Assembly (NCBI RefSeq): GCF_030848805.1
Contig: NC_092363.1
Coordinates: 7,192,001 to 7,256,000, forward strand
DNA: 64,000 bases
Direction: 5' to 3'
Origin: Temnothorax longispinosus
Taxonomy: Eukaryota > Arthropoda > Insecta > Hymenoptera > Formicidae
A program made the translations under genes and the position numbers. Positions 26,501-37,008 of the stretch are shown here, piece by piece. A model generated the notes under the pieces. The model was not told the origin of the DNA, searched no databases, and saw only the letters and a program-made list of their open reading frames with translations. Each line of letters begins with the position of its first letter. The stretch's first letter is position 1.

Positions 26501-27740
26501 CGGCCTTCGAAATGACGGCCGCGGTAAGAGAATCCTGTGCACCATCGCCGTACCTTCTTTTTTTTTCTTCTCTCTATTCTCTCCTCCGACTCTCAAGACG
26601 AGTCTTTAATTTTGCATGACTTTCGTCTCTTGCCGTTAACGCGACGGATTCTCGGTATCCGACGGTCTTCTCTCCCTGTCTTTTCTGTTTCTGTCCACTT
26701 CTTCAGTGGCGAGTCCTGCCGGCAAGGAACCTTTCGAGAGACATTGGTTCCGACACTGTTCATTGTCGTTCTATCGGTTCTGTCGGTTTCTCCGATAATA
26801 CTTGCCGATACTTGGAAACTGTTTCATCATTTTGTATAATATCTCTACTTCTCTGGCTGCGTTCGGGGAGCGCGCTATTAGCGCTATTGCATCGTTCTAT
26901 CTTTATCGCTCATCAGGTGTAAAACAAGAATAGAATAAGCAAATAGCGCTAATAGCGCGCTCCCCGAATCCAGCTTCTATGTTTTCTCTGTCACTAATGG
27001 AATATCAGGAGTATTGTAAACTGAGTTTCCATCTCATACGACCGATCTCATGAGCCGATAAAGGTCCTTCATACTGATTATCGTTAATTCTTTCTCGTTA
27101 ACCCTGGTTCTGAATTTCATCGATATAATATTGATTAAATTAACTCGGAGTTTTAACAGTTTATCTCTCTTGTATGTATATTTTGTATATATTTTTTTTG
27201 TAAATATCTCTTTCCCCTATCGAATCAATCTTTAGATAAACTGCGAATGAAGATTCTAATATTGATTCGATAGAAATGAAGCGGTTGTACACATCTCATT
27301 TGTGTTTCTTCGACAAAGATGCACATAAGCATCGCAAATGTGGACATATCTCGCTCTTTATATCTCTCTTCAACAAACGTACTAGTAGGACAGTGATATG
27401 TGTATAATAACGTGAATATATGTATGATACTTTTATGTAATATCTGTGGAGGCGATAAGATATATTGTGATTTCCACGGATAGGATTACTAATAATTCTA
27501 TGTTGTTGCATCACTTTCAATTCTATTCCAGGCATTCTATAGACTATTCTAATCGAATGCACGTAATTGAGATCGAAATTTTAATTTGTCCGTCTGCTTC
27601 CAGGAACAGAGGCCGGTGAATGCACGGACGTGGGGTCAGATTGCGCGGAGCTGATTGACAGGCTAAGAACATGGCTGTGCCATTTACAATCTGTGAAGAG
27701 TCGCTGCTGCGCGTCCCTGAAGACGATCTGTGCTGACTAA
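10498..27740 (+). CDS. Secreted M12B metalloproteinase A, ADAMTS/venom-metalloproteinase-like
   Basis: Spliced gene. Coding exons: 10498-10560, 14612-14672, 15547-15758, 16021-16110, 18837-19035, 19150-19279, 19426-19555, 19795-19937, then 9A 20239-20291 or 9B 22311-22366, then 23990-24116, 24288-24452, 24696-24822, 25017-25121, 25452-25603, 26111-26523, 27604-27740. All phases agree, giving about 768 (9A) or 769 (9B) residues. The order is signal peptide (1 to about 20, ending VRCHK), propeptide with a furin-type RSRR site at residues 229-232, then a reprolysin catalytic domain. The zinc site HEVGHLLGAVHDG is split by an intron (ligands H398, H402, H408; catalytic E399; 9A numbering) and is followed by a Met-turn-like GYIMSD. 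Next come an ADAMTS-type Cys-rich segment (AEGSPCG, CLNGKC), a Thr/Ser/Asn-rich linker and a Cys-rich PLAC-like end. No thrombospondin repeat (WxxW) is seen. By family it is a secreted zinc endopeptidase; extracellular-matrix or venom roles are inference only. Gene B downstream is its tandem paralogue. Confidence 0.88.
10561..14611 (+). other. Intron 1 of metalloproteinase gene A
   Basis: A 4-kb intron between the signal-peptide exon (donor CACAAG/GTAAGA) and the second exon (acceptor GTGTTTCAG). It holds a GA microsatellite near 12.67 kb. I see no alternative exon that I can support. Confidence 0.7.
12672..12703. repeat. (GA)n microsatellite
   Basis: A GA-dinucleotide run in intron 1 of metalloproteinase gene A. 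It produces low-complexity open frames on both strands. Confidence 0.9.
16111..18836 (+). other. Intron 4 of metalloproteinase gene A
   Basis: A 2.7-kb intron within the propeptide region, with donor GTAAGC and acceptor TTTTCGCTCAG. The corresponding intron of gene B is only about 150 bp. No coding sequence was recognised inside it. Confidence 0.7.
20239..20291 (+). CDS. Alternative exon 9A of metalloproteinase gene A
   Basis: This 53-bp exon sits between acceptor AAAACAG and donor GTATGG. It encodes YDMCRRRKGGRCTKGTAG, with the split codons at its ends matching exons 8 and 10. The motif corresponds to the segment before the 'AYVGG' strand of reprolysin domains and aligns with LDMCNMLTDDFCDTSTLG of gene B, whose exon is also 53 bp. 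It enters in phase 2 and leaves in phase 1, so splicing 9A directly to 9B would shift the frame. It is therefore predicted to be used instead of 9B, not with it. Confidence 0.8.
22311..22366 (+). CDS. Alternative exon 9B of metalloproteinase gene A
   Basis: This 56-bp exon sits between acceptor TGCATTGCAG and donor GTACGT. It encodes LDMCRRQYANDVCNRGTAG, clearly homologous to exon 9A about 2 kb upstream, with identical entry and exit phases and one extra codon. It keeps the two cysteines and the C-terminal GTAG, while the residues between the cysteines differ. It lies inside a long open frame that runs through the flanking intron sequence. The open frame is probably chance, but the exon itself is supported by homology and splice signals. 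Confidence 0.8.
22914..23025. mobile_element. Short TA-flanked foldback element (MITE-like, Tc1/mariner-type ends)
   Basis: The left end TACAGTGGCGGAT is matched by ATCCGCCACTGTA at the right end. The element proper (CAGTGGCGGAT...ATCCGCCACTG, 22916-23023) is about 108 bp and is flanked by TA on both sides, as expected for TA target duplication. There is no coding capacity. It lies in the intron between exon 9B and exon 10 of metalloproteinase gene A. Confidence 0.75.
23516..23557. repeat. (AT)n microsatellite
   Basis: About 21 uninterrupted AT dinucleotides in the intron before exon 10 of metalloproteinase gene A. It is likely to be length-polymorphic. Confidence 0.95.
26862..26968. mobile_element. 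Foldback element with 27-bp perfect inverted ends
   Basis: Positions 26862-26888 and 26942-26968 are perfect reverse complements over 27 bp; each arm contains GGGGAGCGCGCTATTAGCGC. They are separated by 53 bp. There is no open frame and no clear target duplication. It sits in the last intron of metalloproteinase gene A. The size and structure fit a very small non-autonomous transposon; a structured RNA is the alternative. Confidence 0.7.
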
Positions 27741-27768
27741 ATAATGATATTAAGGACAAGAAAAAAGA

Positions 27769-27774
27769 AATAAA
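27769..27774 (+). terminator. Candidate polyadenylation signal, gene A
   Basis: AATAAA lies 29 bp after the stop codon of metalloproteinase gene A. It is the nearest canonical signal; a longer 3' UTR using a later signal is possible. Confidence 0.4.
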
Positions 27775-30051
27775 GAACAAGAAAAATCGATTTAATAATT
27801 TACTCGACGACGTCGCGCTTAGAGACACCCGCCACGGATGAGGATTTTATCGGGCGCCCTGTCGCTTCTCGCCGTCGTAACTCGCAGCATCCGGAAAAGC
27901 GCCGCGTCGGAATGACAGAAGTTGGGGAAAGATCTTTCACTCTCGTTTCGTCTCTCTTTCTCTGTATCTTTCCTTTTTTTGCGGGTAGACGAGAAAATCT
28001 CCGTCGGGTCCTCGTGCGGTTCTTTGATCGCGACGATCACATTCGCCTCTTAAATGTAGCTCGACTCAGCAAATGTGTGTCTCACATACCTCCAGATGTT
28101 CCAATTCTTGCGATACGGTACCCGTGGAAATCTTCACCGAGGTACTGAACGATGTAGTGAATCTCTAAAAAGGAGCAGACTGTCAATCGGTACGATAGAG
28201 ATTTCGTCTGCGTTCATATTTATTCAATAAGGAGCGATCTCGCGAAAGACTCGTTACACACAGGCACAGGTGCGTCGTGCGTATATCTCTCGCGAACATA
28301 AAAACGCGCGCGAGTGCGCGCGGATAAAGCCATTTGGAAATTACAGAAATTGTATAACGCAAGACAATAAATGGGAATAATTAAAACATCTTTCGTCTTC
28401 CTCTTCTAGCCCTATATCTGTAATTTATATATTGATATAATTATATATAAATTATGTAACCACCTAGAGAAATATAAAATATCTGAAACCCAGGAGCGTT
28501 TTACATTATTTTATATATTTTTACATTCTGATCTGAAAGAAAAAGAAATCGATAAATGAATGAAAATATGAAACAGGAAAAATATCTTGCAATTATACTT
28601 TACTGTGTAACTTCCTAGTTTGCGGATTAAAAGTATTTATTTATTTGATTAACAAAGTTAAACAGTATTTATAATAAAAATTACGTCTCAAAAATAGATG
28701 TAAAAGAATACTATTTGAATTTGAGATTTCTAGTTTTTTTTTCAGATGTACAATTAATAATAGATGCATGAAAAGAATCTACATAATTTTACTCTTTATT
28801 AAAACTTTATCAAGTGGATTAAAGGCTAGAGAAGCAGCGATAAATAAAATTCTGGGAAAAGCCAACACACAAATAATTCACGTGAAAATCGAATATTGTA
28901 GTCTTTGAGGAATCTCAATGGCGAAATCTGCCATCATTAAGATCTGACGACGGTAGCCACGGACAATCGATGATTGATTATGCTAACAAGAGCAAACGCC
29001 GCGGCGTCTTGTGATGTAACGGTACGTGTACAACACATATAATATATTTCTTATTCGGCGTATTATCAACTGTCGCATGTGAATCGACGTGGATCTGCAA
29101 TTATACATAAACAAAATACGGGAATGTACCCCACGGGCGCACATTGCATATCGGAGAAGATGCGTGATAAACGATTTGTTTGGCAGCGAGCAGATGTAAA
29201 AATATCGCTCAGAACGTCATCGGGGATCGGAATCGGAGGAATTCGGGAAAACGTCTTTCGTGAAAAAATAATAATTATTTGTGTATAAGAATTTACGTAT
29301 CGGAAAAGCACACATACCATCAATCAGACGTGGATCAACGTTTCGACATCACGGTGTTTTGGCAAATTAGTACGTATATTTCCTTCTTTTCTCTTTTCCT
29401 CGACAGAGTTTATGCGAATTGCACATCGATTGTTAATAACTTCTTACAGATAAAAGCATTTATCGTGAATAAAACTATTGTCAGTTTCCTGTAATTATTC
29501 GTTCTTTAAACACCTTAATGGTTCTATTTATTAATCCTTCTTTATTTCTCTCCTGCATCTCTCCTTTTTATCATCCTCTTTTATAAATTTTTGCCAGGAT
29601 AAAGTAACTCACAGTATTTTTATTATAGAATACAAGCACAGCTCGACGATCAAAAATGCAACGAACAATTTGATCCTTGACAGGACGTTTAATTCATCGA
29701 TCGAGTCTTTACGTATGTCGGCTGTCACACACAAGAATTATGAATTTGTATAATTCTTTCTTCATTACTGTGCTCGCGCGCAAATCATATGTTATATGTA
29801 CAAGTGTTTCGCTCGTGGTAATCACGAGCACAGATCAAACATCGGCCAGCTAATTTATATAGGGCGCGAAATGATCCTCCCTCGTATTCGGACTACGGGC
29901 TCTTTCGCCGAATGGTCGCGAGATATATTCGCAAATATCAGGATACGCGAGAGAGATCGCTATCCATATTATTTGATCTTTGACAATAAACAATTCGGGC
30001 GAAATTACGAAGAAATTCAAAGACCGCCTTTCGCGGAGGCATCTGTAGAGA
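27775..30051. other. Spacer between the two metalloproteinase genes
   Basis: About 2.3 kb with no gene recognised. It presumably holds the 3' UTR end of gene A and the promoter of gene B. Open frames here are short and lack recognisable domains. Confidence 0.55.
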
Positions 30052-33000
30052 ATGTTCCGCGTGATATTTCTATTATGCCTGACCGGGATACCGTTTTCAC
30101 GATGCAAAAAGGTAATGTAGAATTATAAATCTGTACCTTGTTATTTCTAGTTTTTTAGGTCAAGTACAGTCTTATTGGCAGTTGTAGTATAAACAAGTCA
30201 GTTTAATTACTTTATTAAAAACTCATTAAACTATTTAAAACTTTAAACTCTTTTCCTTAAATTTATAATAATGGAGATATGATACTTTACCTCTAAGTCT
30301 AAGGTATAGAAATGTAAAATGATTATTGTTTCGTCCGCGTAAAAGTGAGAAGTGCGAGGCCAGAATGTTAGAAATCAAAGGATGTGTTTTCAGCTTCACG
30401 AGTACATGACGCCGAACGAAGTGATGTCCATTTTTCACACGCCGCATCATCAAGGTGAGTGGATAAAGCCACCCCTTTAGAAAAATATTCTTTACTCTCA
30501 TAAAGCGCTTTTTCAATATTAAACTTTTCCTTTTTCTTCTAATTATTCAAATTTTTCCTAGATCAAGAAGCATTAATGACATAATCGCGATAGAATATCC
30601 CAATGGAATAATGCCGTTATCTTATTTGCATTATACAGCTTTTATAATCTTAATTTATATTAACTGTCAGTACCCAAGTACGAAGTGGTGCCCGTATCGC
30701 ATCGCCTGGTGAAGAATGACGATGTCAAAGAAGCTACAAACGAGCTGAAGCTGAAAGTCTTCAACGACGACGTCAAATTGTACTTGAATCCCACGGAAGG
30801 TATCCTCGCCAGTGAGAACACCCCCGTGTGGACCGTTTCTTCCGATTCGGAAGCACCAGAAGGATTGCAATACAAGCAAGTGCCCAAGGTAAGTTTGATT
30901 CGCGATCGTATTGGAAACAAGTGCCATGTAGTACAATTAAACCTCATGTAGCGTCTCCAAATGTTTATAATACTATAGTAAAAAATACTGTACGCGAAAT
31001 AAGTGTGTAAACAATTTTTACTGATTAATTAGCCTTCTTGTCACAGGCTATGGATTATCTGGGAGTCACGCTTCAAGACGTACACTCTTCGAGTGCGGTT
31101 TTACTAACTCCCACTCCTGACGGCCAAGTACACTTGGTAAGATTTGGATCTTCGTTGGATCCCAATTGTATGGATCCCCTCGATTTTCAAGTATCTCAAA
31201 ATTTTTATCGAGGAGCAGATGTCTCTTTCCTTTTTCCCTCTTAAATGTACATAAATATAAACGGACGACACTTCGTTTTCTTTGCAGGACGGAGTGCTTA
31301 ATAACACATACGTCATCAAATCTTTGCCGCGACGAATTCTGAAGCACGTTCTTTACGGAGGGCACAATCTCTACGAACCGCTTCATACGAAGAACGTGAC
31401 GGAAGACGATGAATTCGACTACACGCATCATCACGTGGTGTATAAGATACCTTCGTTGGACCAGTACAAAGATCTGAGTAAGCCATTTGAATATGTCTAC
31501 CTGACAATTTCAAGGGTATTATATTCCCTTCTGGAATTTCAAGTCTTATTAATGTTATGGTACGTTCTTCCAGAGATTACAGATCCTGAGGACCAGACGG
31601 TGAAACGCGATGCCCCAGACATCATTTATCCGCAAATCATAATAGTAGCCGACTACACTATGTACAGGTAAAAGTAAAATGATATGTAACGCCAGTCATA
31701 AATTGCAAACAATTTTGTAATTTCTATAACAAAAATAAATATATTATTCTTTTATTAATTTTTCTGTTTATTGCAGATTACTCGGCGAAAATATCGAACA
31801 GGCCATAAAATACCTCGTCTCGTTTTGGAACGGAGTCGATTTGAGGTACCGCTTGCTGACCACGCCCAAAATTCGACTTAACATTGCAGGAATAATCATA
31901 AGCACGGTAAATTTTAGCCCAATATTCTTCATCACGCTCAACGTATCTTTTTCAGTTATTGCGTCAAAAATAAAAAAAGAAGATAACAATTTCCGAGTTT
32001 TAAATATTACGTATTTAATATGTGTTTAATATATATTTTTTATAGGAATATTTTTAACGTAACACCTCTTTGTGTTTCAGGACAACAATGCGATTCCGTA
32101 TTTGGAAGATAGTCGTATCGAGGTTTCATCGGTAGACGCGGATCGTGCTCTACGCGGCATGGCTGATTACTTTTATCGCGAGAGTAGATTCCCGACAGAT
32201 TTTTACGACATGGCGATTGCTATGACACAGTAAGTATCCGGTGGTTTCCTGTACGTTCTCTTTCCTTAATTTCTAGAATTATAAGAATATATAACGGTGT
32301 AGACTGTAATAGACGACGATAAAATAATACGATCCGATGTGGTTTTCAGTCTGGATATGTGCAACATGCTCACCGATGACTTTTGCGACACCTCGACTTT
32401 GGGTAAGTCTGCTGAAAAGCTGAAATATATATAACACCTTTTTTTAGAAAGGATTATATGTATATAATAATTGTATACGAAAAATGCGGCTCTGTGTTTG
32501 TCGTTAATTACAATCCTCCACGGGGGGAGGAAAAGGAAATATGAAATAATGGTAAATTTGCGACCGTAGGATATGCGTACGTAGCCGGTGCATGCGACAG
32601 AAATGCAACGAAGCAATCATCCGAGGCCGTAGGAATTGTCGAGGACAACGGTGGATTTTCCGGTATCATCCCTACGGCTCACGAACTCGGCCATCTGTAA
32701 GATTAGTGTTTGCATGCGTTTTGCATTGTCTTTTTTTTCTTGCAGAAGAAAAACTTGTAAGGAATTTTATTCACGAGAATTTCTCAGGCAAGAAATTTAA
32801 TCGTGCCAACAATCGAATTCAATTCCGAGATCCGTGCGAGAAAGAAACGCGTGAATTATCGCTTCTGCGACGTTATAGATAATTATATACATACATAAAG
32901 AAGGAAAAGATACATATTTCACTGTAATAATTGCTCAATTATTAATTAAAAAATGTTTGACGATAAAAAAATGATCCTTTCGCGTTGCAGAATAGGAGCG

Positions 33001-33933
33001 CGGCACGACGGCAATCCGAAAGGCGCCGGAGATTGTCCGGCTCAAGAAGGCTTCATCATGACCAGCGGACTGATGTTGCACGAGAACGGCTTCGAATGGT
33101 CCTCGTGCAGCATAAACGCCTTCTACAATTTCATCACGTACGTATAACACGCGCGTACATTTTACATATTAATTTTTTTTTTTATAAATGGCATTAATTT
33201 AAGAATTATTTCAGCGAGGACAGGGCAAAGTGTCTTTACAACGAGCCCGTAACGGGTCCACCGGTGGCGCTTGTATTGCCCGGGACTTTGATGTCTTTGG
33301 ACGATCAGTGCATGAAGGTCTTCGGTACGCCGGCGTGTAACGTAAGTTATTCAAGCTGTAATCTCGATGTAGGTACTCTCATATGCAAAATCAGCTTTGC
33401 CTCGGAAAAATTTTGAAAAAATTTACAACGTATAGGTTTGCTTTACAGAAAGACGCTACGGTATGCATTCGCTTGGAGTGCGAATATCCTGGAATCGAGG
33501 GCTACTGCAGAGCATTCGCGTCAGCAGCGGAAGGTTCTCCTTGTGGGGAAGGTTTGGTAAGAGTTCTGCTATTTTTTTTATTTTAAATATCGAAATTCTT
33601 GAGAAATAGCTATTATCGTTAATATCGTAAAGATTATAAGAAATATTTATCGTAGAAATGTAATTGCAGAAATTATTGTTATTAAACAATTACAATATAC
33701 GTTAACGATAGTAAATATTTATTATCTGGTACTCTTTTTAGATCTGTTTAAATGGCAAATGCGTGCTTGAAGGAGTGATAACTGAGGACAAAGAAAAGAA
33801 GAAGTTACTCGAGAAGTTCCTACCGAAATTCACCCTTCAAAAAATCAGACAGATTCCGTGGCTGCAATTACTGCAAAAACTGAAGGACAGAATCAAGGAG
33901 ACAATCAAGGAAAAGATAAAACTTTTCACGTGA
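30052..33933 (+). CDS. Secreted M12B metalloproteinase B, venom-metalloproteinase-like
   Basis: Spliced gene. Coding exons: 30052-30111, 30394-30454, 30671-30888, 31047-31136, 31288-31477, 31574-31667, 31777-31906, 32081-32229, 32350-32402, 32570-32696, 32991-33137, 33215-33341, 33449-33556, 33742-33933. All phases agree, giving 581 residues. The first exon encodes a 20-residue signal peptide (MFRVIFLLCLTGIPFSRC, then KK) and was found by analogy with gene A. A propeptide follows, with only a KR dibasic at residues 217-218. The reprolysin domain carries zinc site HELGHLIGARHDG (ligands H386, H390, H396; catalytic E387) and Met-turn-like GFIMTS. The ADAMTS-like Cys-rich segment contains AEGSPCG and CLNGKC. 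The protein then ends in a roughly 50-residue Lys-rich amphipathic tail instead of gene A's linker and PLAC-like module. No TSP1 repeat is seen. It is a tandem paralogue of gene A and a predicted secreted zinc endopeptidase; the substrate is unknown. Confidence 0.9.
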
Positions 33934-35049
33934 AGATAAATATCAATGTTATTGAGGTAAATTCGATTTGCTAAAATTATATATTTTAAAAAATGCAAAT
34001 ACTGTGAAATTTATTTAAATTATGTTATTAACGAAACGAAGCAAATGTTCGATCTTCTTTTAATATTTTATATTGCGTTTATATCAGTCAATTCTTGATG
34101 TGTAGACGCACACACATACACAATTACTTCTACTACTAAAATAAATATTTCAATTTGTGTTACAGGACACCATACACGCCGATATATCGATAACCGCACT
34201 CTACGTTGCTGCTGCTTTAATGGGGTACCATATATAAGAACAAAGTAAAAGGATATACATCATGTATTATGTCAGGGATATATTTTATGTTCCTTTAAGA
34301 CTAAATTATATCCCGATTGAAATTTTTCAATCCTTTGTACATAAAAGTTGACGCATGTAAATACAGAGAAAGTCACATATGCACGCATAATTCGCGCAAT
34401 GATATCAGAATATTGTATATGTATCAGAATATAATAAATCCAAAAACTATCATATTCTCTGTTGATCATACATTGTATAAGCAAAAATTTCCCTTTTCGG
34501 TGCAGATTTTCCACATTAATTTCTCAATTACAAATTAAATTTTTGATACTTTTATTTTTCTGTAACTTAAAATGTGAATTTTTTAATGTAACTTTCGCTA
34601 TTACCTAATTGTATTGATGTGTATTGATGCCTAGGACATTAGTATTCATAATTAGAGAAAATATGATAGTTTTGGAATGCCCTGTATAACGCAACTGTAC
34701 AAAAAAATATAAATGCACAAAGTAAATGTTGATTTGTCTGCTATAATTAAAAATTCATAAATAATACCGTGGCGTGTGCTACTTAGGAACCTAATGTAAT
34801 TCTATTTAATTAAGCACGAGTATTTTTATATGCAATTTTTGCAGTAGTGAGATTTACATAACTTTTTATATGTATGTAAATGACATTTAATACATAAATT
34901 TAAATATATTAATCATTTCAACACAAAACACTTCACTTGATTCGTTAAATATAAATATGATTTTACATATAAGAAACTTAGACAAAAAATAGAAATAATA
35001 CAATAATTTGAACTTGGGAAACCAAGAGAGAACTCTTTATCACTGATTA
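33934..35049. other. Convergent spacer between metalloproteinase B and HOP2
   Basis: This should contain the 3' UTRs of both genes. A donor-like GAG/GTAAAT near 33957 and an acceptor-like TTACAG near 34165 could frame an intron in gene B's 3' UTR, and an AATAAA lies near 34138. No coding sequence was recognised. Confidence 0.45.
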
Positions 35050-35727
35050 TTATACAGTCGTTGAATCTATGCCTACCTCCTCATACAGTTCATCTCTGTT
35101 GCCAGGATAACCCTCTAAAATGCAGTCTATTATTTCAACGCAAATCTTCTTTCTTTTTAAATATTCGCGTGAGTATTCGTCCAGATTCTCCTGTGCCTTA
35201 CGTTTAGACTCTTGCAAATCTTCAGAACCGCTTGATTCCATCAACTTGTCCAATTTAAGCGTTAATTCTTTTACATTTTTTTGCAGAACGATCTTTTCCT
35301 TTTGTGCATCTTCCAACGTCAGACTCGACTTCAGAGAGGCTAAAAGTGTCTCCTGTTCTTTCATTTCTCTCATGACTTCCTGATATTTGTTCTCGACCTC
35401 ACCGGCATGAGTTTGCAGTTCCTTGTCGATCCTCATAAGTTCATCAGTGTCCTGCGTTGAATCTTGGACAGCGCAATATATCTTCTGTTTGCCATAAACC
35501 TAAAGACAAAATGAAAATAGTCGTGTATTTTAAATATTCTAATTCTTGCGATAGCTGTAAATGTTGGCCTTTACTTTTTCGAACAGCTTCCCATCCGACA
35601 CCAATTGATCCATCGCCTTTTGAACCGCATTTTTGTTGTATTCGTTATGCAAATTCGTGACTACGTCATTCACACTGTAGGGTCTGTTTTGCGTTTTCAT
35701 GTAATTATACACAGCTGCCGTAGTCAT
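35050..35727 (-). CDS. Hop2: Homologous-pairing protein 2 (HOP2 / PSMC3IP)
   Basis: Two exons on the minus strand: 35575-35727 (51 codons) and 35053-35499, with the stop at 35050-35052. They total 199 residues; the human protein is about 217. The donor is GAAAAA/GTAAAG and the acceptor TTGTCTTTAG. The N-terminus holds the TBPIP/HOP2 winged-helix, with QNRPYSVNDVVTNL and, across the junction, FEK-VYGKQKIY, which match the family closely. A long Glu/Lys-rich coiled coil follows (about residues 70-150), then a C-terminal helical cap containing ILEGYPGNRDELYEEVGI. In other eukaryotes HOP2 pairs with MND1 and helps RAD51/DMC1 strand invasion at meiosis in the nucleus. It is transcribed divergently from the NDUFA9 gene, about 1.3 kb away. 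The identification is firm; the function is inferred from the family. Confidence 0.93.
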
Positions 35728-37008
35728 TGTTATGCCTCTTCAATTAACTGCAACGTAACAATTGAAATATATATAGTTTGCATAGTAACACAGCTAATTA
35801 AGATATTTAGAGGATAACACAGCGATATTTTGCAAGCGTTTAATTGCCACAGACTGCATGCTAAATGAAAATTACAAATAGAATGATTCAATACATACAT
35901 TTGAAAAATACATACTTACATTTTAATCGTACATACGCAGATCATAAGCACTATATCTACGAACTGGCACGAGAAATACATATACGAAGATACATATGCG
36001 AAGATCCTTTAGCAAAAACGAAAAATTACTACAATTTCGTTTGCTAATTTGGCTGGTATCACTCTATTTGTCCACCACTTTGCAAACGATGTCAAGCAAA
36101 ACAAACAATGCAGACAGCAGAATCCGTCTGATGTCTACTGGCAGAATATTCGCGAAGTACATAGTTTCTCCACTTACTCCAAAAATATTGATGGTAGTCT
36201 ACCTCTTATATCACACAGAATATTCTGTCCAAAGGTATCAAGAGAACGAAATAAGGTAAGAAATAACCTCGAAAATTTCTGAAATTATCAGAATATATTT
36301 TTTGTGAAAACTAAATCCGTTTCAAATGTCGCGCGTTTCAACGCAACAATTGAGATAAATATTTAAAAAACATTTTTTGATTAGCTTGGGAACGCAAGGC
36401 GGTAAAAATCTGCACAATTTTATTTAGATGACTTTTGGAACGCGGATCATTTAATTGATGTACAGCGACATCTATCGGATATATGTAGTAGTAATTTGAG
36501 AAACATATAATTTGACAATTGTAACAATTTAATTTTTATTTGTCGAAAATTTTGTATAATTATTGTTAATAAATAAAAGATCTATGTATTATATATATAT
36601 ATACTAATAATGTATGATATTATAAAAAAAAAAAATTGAAAATTTGAAAATTTGTATCTGATTTTTGGCTCTCGCACAAATATAATCTCCCAATATCTCT
36701 AATCTCCTACGATTTTTCTGATAACCGATAAATATGAGTTTTAAAGTATACATTATATTACATCCCCGCTTTAAAAAGAAAATAGCTGGCGTAAAAAAGA
36801 AGGATAATATGGATTTTAGAAGAAATGATATGTATTAAAAGACTACTATAAATTTTTATAACACATAATTTTTTCGATTGAACAGATCTACATTTCTTCT
36901 TGATTCATTTCATCCAAAGAAACGTGAAAATATCTGTATCGTTGTCGAAAATGTTGACTGCGCGTCAAAGAAAGAATTCCGCACAGTACATATGGATGGC
37001 CGAGAAAG
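35728..37008. other. Shared upstream region of HOP2 and NDUFA9
   Basis: A 1.28-kb head-to-head interval. Short open frames near 35.9-36.3 kb lack recognisable domains. I see no further gene. Both promoters should lie here. Confidence 0.6.

Noticed and set aside
29796..30128. 110-codon open frame over the start of gene B
   Set aside because: It overlaps the true signal-peptide exon (30052-30111) in another frame; the paralogue shows which frame is used.
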